From Linum tenue (taxonomy: Eukaryota; Streptophyta; Magnoliopsida; Malpighiales; Linaceae): 64,000 bases of DNA. Position numbers and translations under genes: made by a program. Where the stretch lies: contig CAMGYJ010000007.1 of the NCBI GenBank assembly GCA_946122785.1, positions 37,659,587 through 37,723,586 on the forward strand, given 5' to 3'. Below the pieces are notes generated by a model. The model did no database searches, was not told the origin of the DNA, and worked only from the letters and a program-made list of their open reading frames with translations. Of this stretch, positions 44,580 through 55,358 are shown piece after piece. Within the stretch, counting starts at the first letter, position 1. Each line of letters starts with the position of its first letter.

Positions 44580-45908
44580 TTGCAAGTCTAAACTACCAAA
44601 CAAACAAAGCAAGTAAACGGTTGTATTCAGGTTAAAGAGGTCACCCGGATATGGTTCCCCCTAGACTGCAGTTAAGCCGGATTGTAATTACCAAGTTCAG
44701 TTTCTATGATAGTTATACTACCGGAATAAATCCAGTACAGAATAGTGAGTTGGCTCCTCGACTAAAGTCACCAACTCCCTACCTTCAATCAAGGATACTC
44801 TGTTAACCTAGGCAGATATTCTCATTCTAGGTTAATGCAGAAACAACAGGAATTTGATCAGGATTCAAGTCATTCAATCATAAAACCTCAATCGAATATA
44901 ATCAATCACAGAATCAGTACTTGGGTTCATACAATCAAAGCCTAACATACAAATCTAGGGTTCTCCATACCCAGATGAATAGGAGAACTACTCCATGGAG
45001 AAGAAAGCAAAAGCAGAAACAGACACGGAATACATACTGCGAAGGACGGATTCCGGCTCCTGGACGTTGATCGGCACTTCTCCAAGCTCAAACTGGCCTC
45101 CAAAGGTGTTGAAGACCAATCTAGAGCACTTGGGAGCTCTTGCTCGTCACTCACTCTCTCTCTAGAAACTGATCTCTCTCTAAAACTCGGCACCAAAATG
45201 AATTGTGAATGAATGTTGGCCTTCTTCTTCCTTTTATAAGCTGCCTGGTCGCGATACCCGGTCGAAATACCCGGTCGGGTATTTTGGATTTCGACCGGGT
45301 ATTATTAAACTAACCGTTTTATTTAAGGGGAAAATCCCCGGTCTGTCCTCATAATCCCCGACCGGGTATTTAAGGCATTTGCCCGGGCACCCTTCTGTTT
45401 CTCAGACGCCAAAAAGAGAATTCCCCGGCCTCTTCAGAAATATACCCGGTCGGGTATTTTCGGCCTCCAGCCCCCGGCCTCTTCAGAAATATACCCGGCC
45501 GGGTATTTTCGGTTATGGCCGGGTATTTTCGGCCTCCAACCCACTTCAATCCTCGTTTGCTCCTTTCGACCTGAATCTCGTTCCTTCGCCTTGATTCCAA
45601 CGTCGGGTCCTGAAATATGACATAAACACACAACCTCGCGTGAAATCGGCTTAAAACCCGAGAATCAACCTTTCAAACGGCTCAAGAATAGGAGTGAAAA
45701 TACGTGTAATTATCGGTTTATCATAGCTCCAAACAACTCCCTATAATGCACACCATCACGAAATTAAAATTTTTAAAGCACAATAAGTAGAAATCATGCA
45801 TGAGACAATGTGTTCGAAACCCCTAAAATTTTAAATTTTGAGCGTACAACCTAGATTCCAAAACACTCTCAATGTAGCCCAACATTCAATCATTCATCCA
45901 CAAGTGCT

Positions 45909-45952
45909 TGGAGCCCACAAATTGTAGGAATTTGGGCAATAACAAGGCTCCA
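45909..45952 (-). other. conserved two-part stem-loop, third copy
   Basis: Outer TGGAGCC/GGCTCCA (7 bp) with inner CAAATT-GTAGG-AATTTG (45918-45934), in the body of the outermost element. Confidence 0.65.
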
Positions 45953-46017
45953 CACATTCAAAATATAGGTCATTCATCACATTTGCATTCACTCGCCATT
46001 CACATACATATTCAACC

Positions 46018-46034
46018 CCCCCCCCCCCCCACAC
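46018..46034 (-). repeat. expanded C/G homopolymer at the internal polypurine position
   Basis: An uninterrupted run of C on the plus strand followed by an AC repeat, in the place where the other elements have CCCCCCCACACTTAAG. Exact length is prone to sequencing error. Confidence 0.7.
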
Positions 46035-46630
46035 ACACACACGTAAGCACAATATTTTCCCTAACGGAGCAAGAATAAGGGCGAAACGAAGTTACCAAAT
46101 CATTGGCGAGCAAAAGTTGAACTGGAATTTGGACTAGTGTTGAGGGAGAGAGAGCTTCACACGGAACAAACACACAAACACATGCTCACCAAAGGCGAGG
46201 TTATTACACAAACAAAATATCCAAACATCACAAGAAAACAAACGAACTATGTAGTTCAAAGTCAAACACACTAAAAAAGAAATAAAGTCTAGATTCGAGG
46301 GGCAGAAGTGGAGTGGTGTTACTATGCCAATATGGCACTCACGACTGGTGGTCGTCATCCTAGCGAGGTTGCACCTGACGTGGAGGGAAAAGATGCCAAT
46401 ACGGGGCTTCTAACTAGAGACCCTGAGCACGAAGGAGCTCCTTCTTAATGTCGTGAGAGTGATGTCAGACGTCTCGCTCTCGGTTGAGCCTAGCGACAGA
46501 TGGGTGTAGTGTCCCTCCAAAGTCGTGACTTGAGTCTCAATGTTGTTGGAGGAAGAGGGTCCAACATCAGATGATGATGCAGAAGCGTCGCATGGCCGCG
46601 TAGGCGGTGGTGGAGCTCTCTAGGATGACT

Positions 46631-49600
46631 CACCCTACATTTAATATGAACGAGACTAGTACATGTAGAGCTTGAAGCTCTCGAATGAAAATATTATTGA
46701 TGATTGTTTTCTGTTTCTTGATATACATGACTCGACCGCTATCGCTACTTATACACAAGGCTATAACAACCCTAAATGACAAGGACAAAAACTTCCTTTC
46801 ACACAACAACACGAAAGTCCCAAACCAACAAGCAAATGAATTGACTAATAAAAATGTGATTGGCTAATTATAGATTAATTACCAAACTTAGAGGTGGTAG
46901 ATCATGGATTGGTGAATTTCATGGATTTGGAAAAATGAATTGGTGGATTTATGGTCCCAGTGAAATCTAGATATTTGACCAATATGTAACTTTTTGAAAA
47001 AATTGAGTATAAAATATCATTGTAAAAAGTTTAGGTACCAAAATATAGCTTTTAATGATATTTTACATTAAAATTTAAATTTAGGTATCAAAATTTTACA
47101 TATATCCATGAATCCACCATCCAATTGGATTTGGATTAAGTAAATATTTTAGTGGATGGATTTGTGGATTATATATAAAATTGCTACCTCTCCCCAAACT
47201 CCTAATAACAACGTAACATACTCCTTCATCTTTGTTGTCACACTTACAATGACCAAGATTGTCATGTTGGTGGAATGCCGACCGATTGAACTTGGTATAA
47301 AAGGTGTCAACCATGAAACTTATAGGAAGACCACCAGTATGATGGACAAGATCTATCCTCGACCTATAAACAAAATGATGTTGTTTTAGTAAATTTAATT
47401 AAAAAATCATTTAAAATTTATTTTTATTAATTTGAAAGTTAAATGTTGATTTTATTTGTTGAATCCAAGTACAAACGTTTGGATGCTGACTTTAAATTTT
47501 GTATTTAAATATGCATATTTTTATTTTGTTTGGACTCTTTTATTAAATATAAAAATAGATATTGTAAATGGATTGTATTCAATTATGTGTTTTATATATG
47601 CATAAATCATTTGATATTAATAATTTTTCACATTTCCAAATATATTTTAAAACCGATATGAACCAATATAAATTGATTATACCCAAATCGAACAATAACA
47701 CTTGCTAAATCAATTCAACAGTATAAACCAATTTGAGAACTCATATACGAATTTCTACTCCTTGCACATAAATTAAAAATCAGATCAAGACAACCATATA
47801 TAAATTATAACTTATCTTTAACTTTTTTTTTTGGCTATGACATATTTTTATTGTTCCATAGGAAGTTTTTTATTTATTTTCTTATAAAGGTTCCGTGGTA
47901 AGTATTAAGTAAGGCTAATAGTGCCAACCCACATGACTTTTTCTTTTCTTCTTAACGTTCACACAATCACACTGCTCTTTTGGTAAACAAATTAATGTTT
48001 ATTATCCGGCAATCATCTTAAGTCTTAACTTAACTTTAATTAATTATTATTTCTTTTAGCAGGGAGCTTTCGCTGTCTGTGGACCGAGTGTTGTTTGGAG
48101 TATCGGCTAGGATGAGATGCACGTGGAGGTTAAATTGGGACGTGGCCCATAGATCACCGTTGGATGGAAGGTGGAAATTGAGACGAAAAGTGGTCCGTGG
48201 AGGATCTGCTTTGGTTGGCTTGACGATTGTGAAGGTGGGAGAGTGGTCAGAAATCAGAACGGTACTTCTTTTGTAGCAAATCTTGTTTAAATAAGAAATT
48301 TTGTAAACGAACTTTTCTTGTTTTTTTTTTTGCATTTAATTTGATGAAAATTATCTAAATGAATTTTTGACACATTTTACTAGTTCTATTGGAGGTGTAA
48401 ACTAACATATTTTCAACGTATTTATTGGGAATATCTTTAGTCCATCTTGTAAATACACTAAACACGCGGTGTGAATACTCTTAATAAGTATTGTGAATTC
48501 TCTCATTGTATAGATATTGTGAACAGTTGTAACGCGTGTTCTGAAAGAGCTCTTCTGCTATGATTTAAGACATTGATGTATGTCTTGAGGTACAAGTTCA
48601 ATTTGTACTATAAGACCATGCAAAGAAATTTAAACAAAAAAAGGTAATGATACAAACTGAAATCGCACCATAACGTTTATTTTTAATGATGATATAATAT
48701 TAGTAATTAAAAAATTTAGTTTGTACCATAAAGATCAAAATCTAAAGCGCTCATGCTTTAAAGTATTGTAAAATTCCTCGTTCCGAATACCTTTACAATA
48801 TTGTATGAATATTTTTGCTGCTCATTGTTTGCCCATAAAAAAAATCAATTTGTACCAAAACACCCGTTAAAACATTTCAAATTATATATCCAAAATATAT
48901 TGAGATTGATGTAAAGAAATTAATAATATATAATTTATAAAACTTTCTTAAGAAAAATAATATTTTCAACATACAAAATTAAAATGAAGTAAGCAAGAAA
49001 ACAACGCTATGCTCTCCCGTCATCAGCATAGTAACCATTCTGTTAATCAGTCCACATTTGAGTTGGACCATTACTTGATCCTCCCGACACCATTTGATAT
49101 GTAACACGACTGTTTGAAATGGGATTGATGATGGAAACTTGCATCTCCTCCACTGGTTTAGCTAGACAACAACAAATTTCATTTCATTGCTTTAACAAAA
49201 GCTTTATAATTTGGTTGGGTTAGTTAGCAATTTAGCACCCTAGCTCTCTTCTATTTGTTTATTGGTGAATTTGTGGGTTGTTGAAGATTCGTCACTGTCC
49301 AATTATGAATTTTGGTGCCTTACAAGATAATCTTCCATCTTAAGTTTGGTTAGACAATGAAATGAGCTCAACTGCCCCACACCAACGTTTCAACTAGGGG
49401 CAAGATTGCGCAGGTAAGTTAGGACTTCTAAAAAAAAAACACAGGTAAGTTGGGGTCAATGATCCTATGCGGTTTTGTTTTGCTGTGGAAATGCATGTGT
49501 TTAAAGCGCTCTGTTCTCAACGAAAAACAAGAACACAAAAAATGAGAAGTGGAAGGGGAGGTCTAACCTGAGCCCTCTAAAACTGCAAAACAATAGATAA

Positions 49601-50350
49601 AGAAAACAAATGTTGGTTGGAGTTGAAAAAATATGGCTTGGGAATAGGGATTACATTTTAGTTGAATTTTAATTTAGACTACATATTTGTGTTGACTTGG
49701 TGCAATTACCTCGACTAGTCATCATTTTAAATGTTACATGTTTGGGTAATAATCAGGATCTTCCTTGTTGATATTCCCTAGTGCTTCAAGTCTTGGTTTT
49801 ACATGGTACTTAAAATCTTACAATATTTGATTATGTACTTCTACGATTCTGATTTTACTCCAATTTTCTATTCATGCAAAATCCCGATTTTAATTATTTT
49901 GATGTGAATGAATATGGTTCTTATGATACATGATGGGAAATAACAGTGACTGAATTTATGTGACTAGTCAAGCTCTACAATGCCTTCTAATGTGCTCCTG
50001 CATGATTGATTATGATATGGTAGGGTGAATGTGAATCATTACTTTAACACATATTATGGGAAAGACTATGTCTAATCAATGCACTTACGTGATGAGTTCC
50101 GTATCGCCTTATTGATATGGGTCAAAAGCGTGATTCTAGTTAGAAAAGTTTTGGTGATCTAGAAGTGTAAAACCAAAATCGTAAGCTTTTAAACTTGACT
50201 ACTCTTATAAGGAAAAAAAACACACGATTCTACATAGCGTTTTGGTGACTTGAAAATGTAAAAACGTAAGCTTTTAACCTTTAAAACGCAATTTTGACTG
50301 CATTGCAAGCAGGCATATTAAACAAATAAATAAGAAACTACACATTGTTG
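46631..50350. other. AT-rich intergenic DNA, possible MITE at about 46887-47200
   Basis: No gene recognised in 3.7 kb. 46887-47200 begins TAGAGGTGGTAGATCATGGA and ends with the rough inverse GCTACCTCT. Inside are several GGATT/AATCC motifs around CATGGAT and ATCCATG, and CCAAACT occurs on both sides. This could be a decayed hAT-type MITE, but neither termini nor duplication are exact. Short frames at 47156-47389 and 48079-48276 lack any known motif. Confidence 0.35.
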
Positions 50351-51688
50351 TTTTCTGGGCATATATAGCTAGCTATAATCTCCTGTAGTAGTAGTAGTAG
50401 TATTGTTGCAAAAGAGCCACTGCAAAGATATATAGAAGCTCTTTTAACTTCAGATGCTATTCAATCTAACTGTTGACAGTCGTACCCAGAATCCTGGGGT
50501 AACTAACAAACATGACCTCGTTTGGTTTGATGTGCCATCTCTCTTCATGCCTAATCAACATTTCCCCATCGGAACAATTTCCCAGCCATCAACCTGCAAA
50601 GCAGAGACTCTGTCAAAAGCAAAAACATGAAATCTGAGAGAAGAATGACTGATATCTTGGGATATTTTGAAGCAACAGCTGCCTAAATCCAGCATAGAAA
50701 GAATACGCCAACAACTCAGACATTACGACTTCAGATCAGTACCCGAACTATTTCATATGCAAGAAATGTGTACTCCCAACCTATCCCAAGGGCCTGTTCT
50801 GCCTGTTCCCATTTGAATACCCCCTGCTTACAATTGCCAGTCCTTACTCCTTAATGTTCACACACCTGTTTGTTCTTAACGTGTTCTTTCCTTAAACAAA
50901 CTCCAGCGGGATTCATCAACACTACTCAGCATCTGCTAAACCACTGCTTCACAACCAGTTGTCCAAGTCTCTCAGATGGAAGGTAAACCCTCACCCAAAT
51001 TTGAAACATATCCGAGGATAATCCTATGGCTTAAATCAGCACTAATTACCAACAAAAGTAGGTGCATATGTCAATCAATATATAGTCTGCAAGCTTATCT
51101 TAGATATTTGAAGAGTATGCGAGCTTAACTCGATACAGTTCTCAACTCGTAACCTTGATCATGGCCTACTTAAATCATCACAGATCCCCATTAATAACCG
51201 ATTGCAAACACTTTGTACAAGCCAAGCCCGACATCTACCCGAAAGATACTTAACATAATAAGACAATTGGGATTGTTACTAGTCGCTTCACAACTAAAGA
51301 AAAGCTGGGATATAACATTCACTGTTAAAAGATCTTAGCTATATGAAACATTCCATTCCGAAACCATCCATTACTACCCGCCATTAGCCAATGATGTCAA
51401 ATCGAGATAAGTTGGACCGGGATGAACTGAGCAGATTGGCTCAAGCTCCTCTACTGATGGATACAGTATCTCAATCAACATTTCGCTCTGCAGAAGTTTA
51501 AGTGTAACTGCCCTGATACACTACTCATATGCTAGCAGAAGTTTAAGTGTAACTGCTATGACCTTTAAGACAAAAAGCCCGTTCAAAGTTTAACTTGCAA
51601 TCATCAAATTGGCTCAAATTATCAAGTAACTTGGGATAAAAAAGGAGAGAAGCCAATCGAAATTGAACATACCCTTTTCAAAATGCAA
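50351..51688 (-). other. downstream region of LPP-gamma, possible 3-prime UTR intron
   Basis: Immediately after the stop codon the minus strand reads TTTTGAAAAGGGTATGTTC, a donor-like site. Far downstream, CTCTGCTTTGCAG followed by GTTGATGG (about 50600-50620) is a good acceptor. If used, they define an intron of about 1.07 kb in the 3-prime UTR. A short GTA repeat lies at about 50385-50403. Confidence 0.3.
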
Positions 51689-52378
51689 TCAGGTTGATTT
51701 GGGATCCATAACCTTTCTGGCAGCCATATTCTTCCTAGCAGCTCTCGCATTGTCATACTCAAACTGCAACACATTGCTAATGTGGGAGGTATCCTTCACA
51801 TAGAACATCCTCCCGAATCTGCTCTCCTCAATCGCCGGGAAGTAGAAGAAAATCAACGAATTCACCACCCAAAACCAGGTCCCGCCGAGGACAAGCCCGA
51901 GCGATGCGCCGGCGAACACCTGGGCCACCGTGTGGTACCCCAGATACACCCGAGAGTACATTGTGAGCACGGCCATGGACCAGGCCAGGGAAAACGCGAA
52001 CCCCTTGTTCCTGATGGTCTGCGCCAGGCCGATCCCTTTGAGCATGAGCAGGGTGAAATAGGTGGCGAAGAAGAACATGTACTGCGAGTGGCTGGAGGGC
52101 CAGCCGTGGGAATCGCACATCTCGAGCAGCTCGCAGGTGACCGGGCGGGCCTGCTGGACGGTGGTCTTGACGACCTCGTTGACGAATTGGGAAATGAGGA
52201 GGCCGACGGCGAAGAACATCGCCTGGAGCTCCCGCCGGAAGATGAAGTGGGCGACGAATCCGCCGAAGCTGATGAAGACGGGGACAAGAGAGATCCAGGC
52301 GAGGAAATGACCTAATTGGTCGCCCCTGTGGTAGCGGACGTGGGTGAGGGTAACGGCCTTCAGTGACGGGTGCGGCAT
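51689..52378 (-). CDS. LPPG: lipid phosphate phosphatase gamma (PAP2 family)
   Basis: 229 residues in one exon. The protein has the three phosphatase signature blocks: K71 to RP79 (KTTVQQARP), PSSH at 94-97, and SRVYLGYH at 142-149 with H149 as the expected nucleophile-assisting histidine. Four or five hydrophobic segments (about 25-47, 52-70, 100-118, 127-141, 155-180) make it an integral membrane protein. Close plant relatives of about this length dephosphorylate phosphatidate and similar lipid phosphates (in Arabidopsis LPP-gamma is plastidial) and resemble dolichyl-diphosphatase. No transit peptide is obvious. The start at 52378 fits the family N-terminus MPHPSLKAVTLTHVRY. The sequence is GC-rich compared with its flanks, which creates false frames on the other strand. 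Confidence 0.92.
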   Translation of the reverse strand: MPHPSLKAVTLTHVRYHRGDQLGHFLAWISLVPVFISFGGFVAHFIFRRELQAMFFAVGLLISQFVNEVVKTTVQQARPVTCELLEMCDSHGWPSSHSQYMFFFATYFTLLMLKGIGLAQTIRNKGFAFSLAWSMAVLTMYSRVYLGYHTVAQVFAGASLGLVLGGTWFWVVNSLIFFYFPAIEESRFGRMFYVKDTSHISNVLQFEYDNARAARKNMAARKVMDPKST

Positions 52379-53214
52379 GGCGACGATTCGGCGTTAGTTC
52401 CGTACCTCTGTTTGGTTTTTCGCTCTTCTTCTGATAACCCAACGCGTGAAGATCTGGAGGCCTGAAGTGAAAGGAGGAATTTTTTTGTTGTTATTTTCTG
52501 GGCCGTGGTGTTTGTTTCGGTTGTGTGTGGCAAATGGCAGAGTTCGGGAAGGGGAAAGGAGAACCGAGTCAGGCAGCGACACGTGTGAATAGCTTCAGTG
52601 CTGAAGCATGAGGCAGATTCCGTGCCGGTGAACAATTTGACCCTTTTTTGTCGACAAAGAGAAAAATAAAAAAAAAATATAAGAGAGCAATTCGGCTTCA
52701 GGCTTCACCTCTCTCTATTCTTTTTTCCATTTTAAAGGCTTCCTGGCCAACAAGCGACGTTGGCAGTTGGCACCAATTGGGTTCGGAGGAATTTTAGAAG
52801 GTGATTAGTTTGATTGGAATAGTTACAATACATGTATTATTTATATATGATGTATTGTTTTTTTTTTTTTTTTACAAACAATATATGTATTGTTTGCTTG
52901 ATTTGACACAATTTATCACTCAAAATGAGTGATAGTAAATCTCAAATTTTGGTTGAGATTGTTTGGTAGAAATTGTTGAGTTTTCTTTTTTCCAATTATG
53001 TCCCTACCTTTTTATTTGTGTTGTTTTTTAAAAATTAAAAACAAAGAATAAAAGTGAAATTTCACCCAAAAAGTCATAACTTATTGTAATATTTCAATAA
53101 CTATGACGAAAATCAACGATGTAAACTACAATACACCAATTTTCTTATATACATGTATATTATTGTGCATGCATTGATGACAATGCATAAATTTAACTAT
53201 CATCAAAATCAATT
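52379..53214. other. LPP-gamma upstream region
   Basis: 5-prime leader and promoter side of LPP-gamma up to about 52700, then AT-rich DNA with a T-run at about 52858-52873. No gene recognised. Confidence 0.4.
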
Positions 53215-53360
53215 TTGTCTTTAGTACAACTTGAAATTGTATCTTTACCGTTACAGAACAATTTCAGGTTGTACCTATACCTTTTTGTAAAATTCTTTTA
53301 TGATACAATTTTAATTTGTACTTTAAACGTTATGGTACAACTTCAAGTTGTACTTTTGTT
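53215..53360. repeat. palindromic TACAACTTGAAATTGTA repeats
   Basis: Three or four near-palindromes (TACAACTTGAAATTGTA at about 53224, CAATTTCAGGTTGTAC, TACAATTTTAATTTGTAC, GTACAACTTCAAGTTGTAC at about 53336) are spaced about 35-45 bases apart. Similar pieces occur near 48590-48610 and 48720. They may be MITE relics. Confidence 0.5.
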
Positions 53361-53719
53361 TTCCGCCGAGAAAACTCTTGTGTTTGAACTCAATAAATGC
53401 ACATTGACGTCTTGAACAATGATTAATAACACGATTCACACCTCTTCGAACAATGTCCGAACGAGGGTGTTTGATGATTGAGAAAACTAAGTTACTTTAC
53501 TCTACTCTACTCTACTCCTATGTAGGTTCAGTGAGAGCTCCATAAGCTAAAAACTAAGGCGATGGCTACATTGAAGATAACAGATAAAGTTTGACACGTG
53601 TTGTCAAATGTTTGGTTGTGGAACCATTGCTTCGTTTTCGTTTCTCCTATTTACAGCTATCTCTTGTAACCGACGTGTAACCGTCTCTTGGTAACCGCTT
53701 CTCCTCTGCTTGGTGCTTT

Positions 53720-54490
53720 ATGTAGCTTGCTTGACACCTTGACTCTCTTGCGTGCTTGCCACTTGATACCTTGCACTTTGATGACTTCACTTGATAGCTA
53801 ACCCCTTGTGCCATGGAGGTGTCTTGCTTGGTGTGAGGGGTTCATGCTTTGTGATACTCATGTTGGCATGAAGTCATGCTCGACACTAGGGTGCTTGGGG
53901 AAATCGACGGATGCACACTGTCCTCTTCGGGATTGACATCATGCTTGTAGGGTCTTGACAAGGTTGTCTACCGTCCATGAGGCCTAGCATGCTTGACTAC
54001 TTGGGAAGAGGGTGCGTTGTGCCATACCCCATTGGCATGATATCATGCTTAGCACCTTGGTGCTTGGTAGGCGGGTACACAGCCTGCTTGAGGGGTGGGT
54101 GGCGAAGTCTTGACACTTAGCCAAATTCCATCGCCACGGTCTCTATCCTTCTTATACGATGTCATACTCGACACCTCGTACTTGGTATGTGGGTAGCTAG
54201 GTGTTTGTCCCCTTTGCATGACATCATGCTTGACCCCTCTTGGATGATGTCATGCTTGACCTCCTTGTGGTTGGGTCTCAACACTTAGTCGTATTTCTCC
54301 ACCACCATGCCAATTGTATGCTTGATGGCTCTCCTTGCACGGCATCATGTGTTGACACCCTAGTGCAAGGAAGGTAGGCGACATGGTACCTAGTGCTTGA
54401 CCCCCCTTGGATAATGTCATTGCTTGACCCCCTTTATATGAGGTCATGATTGACAGGTGGGTGATTGGTGGGTCAAAGAGTGTGTGTTGT
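53720..54490. repeat. degenerate CATGCTTGAC repeat region
   Basis: CATCATGCTTGAC, GATGTCATGCTTGACC and close variants recur more than ten times at irregular spacing, mixed with CTTGGTG and GGTGGGT words. There is no fixed period and no frame of note, so it looks like a decayed tandem array. Confidence 0.5.
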
Positions 54491-55344
54491 GGTACTTTGT
54501 ATGATACCCAAAATTCCACCATTTAGGTCCAGCTTAAACCAATTTGATTGATATGGTTAAGTTGGTCTCATAAACCACTACCACTCCTTGAAAATAATCA
54601 ATATGGTATCTAGTAATTTTTTAGTGGTAAACAACTTTCAAGCACTAATACTTTAAAGCATAGTAGAAGTGCTTATTGGGTTAGCACAATTTGTATTACA
54701 TGTGTTTGGGTAGGTTGTGTAACCTCTGGTTTAGTGATGCCAGTTTTGGGAAGGGTGCGTAACTCTTGATTTAAAATGTCAATTTTCCTCAAACTCATGG
54801 GTATTTTACTATCATACTCAATTGGGTTGAGTATGAGATCCAAATAGATCATACGTATACTCATTTATGTGAGTTGGATGGGGTTCTACCGATACTCATT
54901 TGCAAATTATAGTTTGGTACCTAAACTGAATTGATTTGTAGATTTAGTACATGAATTTAAATGGAATAGAATAGTCACTCGAGATTAGCCCAAACGTTAG
55001 GGAAAGATCACATATATTTGTGTGATGTGCAGCGGAGGCAACGAGACAAGATCACATTTATTCTGCAATTGTGTTCATGTTGACCATTTCTTTAGTCTTT
55101 TGTAGGACTCTGCAGGTTTGGCCTTCATCATAGGACGATCTGTTGTGTCAAGTTGAGCGGGAAGTGAAGAATGGCGGAGCCTATGGTCGTGTTTTTGGAG
55201 CAATATGGTGATGGGTCACATGGCTCTTGTGGAATGGAAGATGCAGCCAAGTCTTTCGCGGCTCGAGCATGGATTGACAAACGCTTTTTAGCAAGTTTAA
55301 GGACGAGATTTTATTGTTTGTAATGGGTAATATTGAATTTGGGA
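54491..55344. other. intergenic DNA
   Basis: Nothing recognised; AT-rich with short frames only. Confidence 0.4.
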
Positions 55345-55358
55345 ATGAGGTGGGGAGT

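Larger units (their letters stand above)
29573..45723 (-). mobile_element. Athila-like gag-protease element (TR-GAG type) with nested chromovirus
   Basis: LTRs at 29573-30991 and 35199-35350 plus 44585-45723 are flanked by the exact duplication TAGCT (29568-29572 and 45724-45728). The minus-strand order is 5-prime LTR, tRNA-Asp-type primer site, gag-protease frame, hairpins, internal and 3-prime polypurine tracts, 3-prime LTR. Without the nested Tekay element it is about 6.9 kb. Reverse transcriptase, RNase H and integrase are absent, so it depended on another element for movement. It sits in the body of the older element at 27274-46630. Confidence 0.92.
35199..45723 (-). repeat. 5-prime LTR of the gag-protease element, split by the chromovirus
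   Basis: The pieces are 35199-35350 and 44585-45723. The unbroken sequence GGATTGCAAGTCTA in the other LTR (29716-29729) is the empty target site. Relative to that LTR it lacks about 123 bases near 44720, between short ACT repeats, typical of microhomology deletion. Its TATA box (CTTATAAAAG, about 45231-45240 on plus as CTTTTATAAG) is intact. Confidence 0.92.
28615..46630 (-). mobile_element. body of the outermost Athila-like element, interrupted and truncated
   Basis: The segments are 28615-29572 and 45729-46630, separated by the element at 29573-45723. The second segment continues with the same landmarks as the other elements: the stem-loop at 45909-45952 and the internal polypurine tract at 46018-46034. 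No readable ORF, primer site or 5-prime LTR follows. The right boundary near 46630 is approximate, where ordinary AT-rich DNA begins. Confidence 0.55.

Noticed and set aside
46018..46034. Long C-run as a G-quadruplex regulatory element
   Set aside because: Better explained as slippage at the internal polypurine tract of a dead element, and its length may be a sequencing artefact.
51782..52315. 177-codon plus-strand frame opposite LPP-gamma
   Set aside because: Shadow of a GC-rich conserved gene. The minus frame carries all phosphatase motifs.
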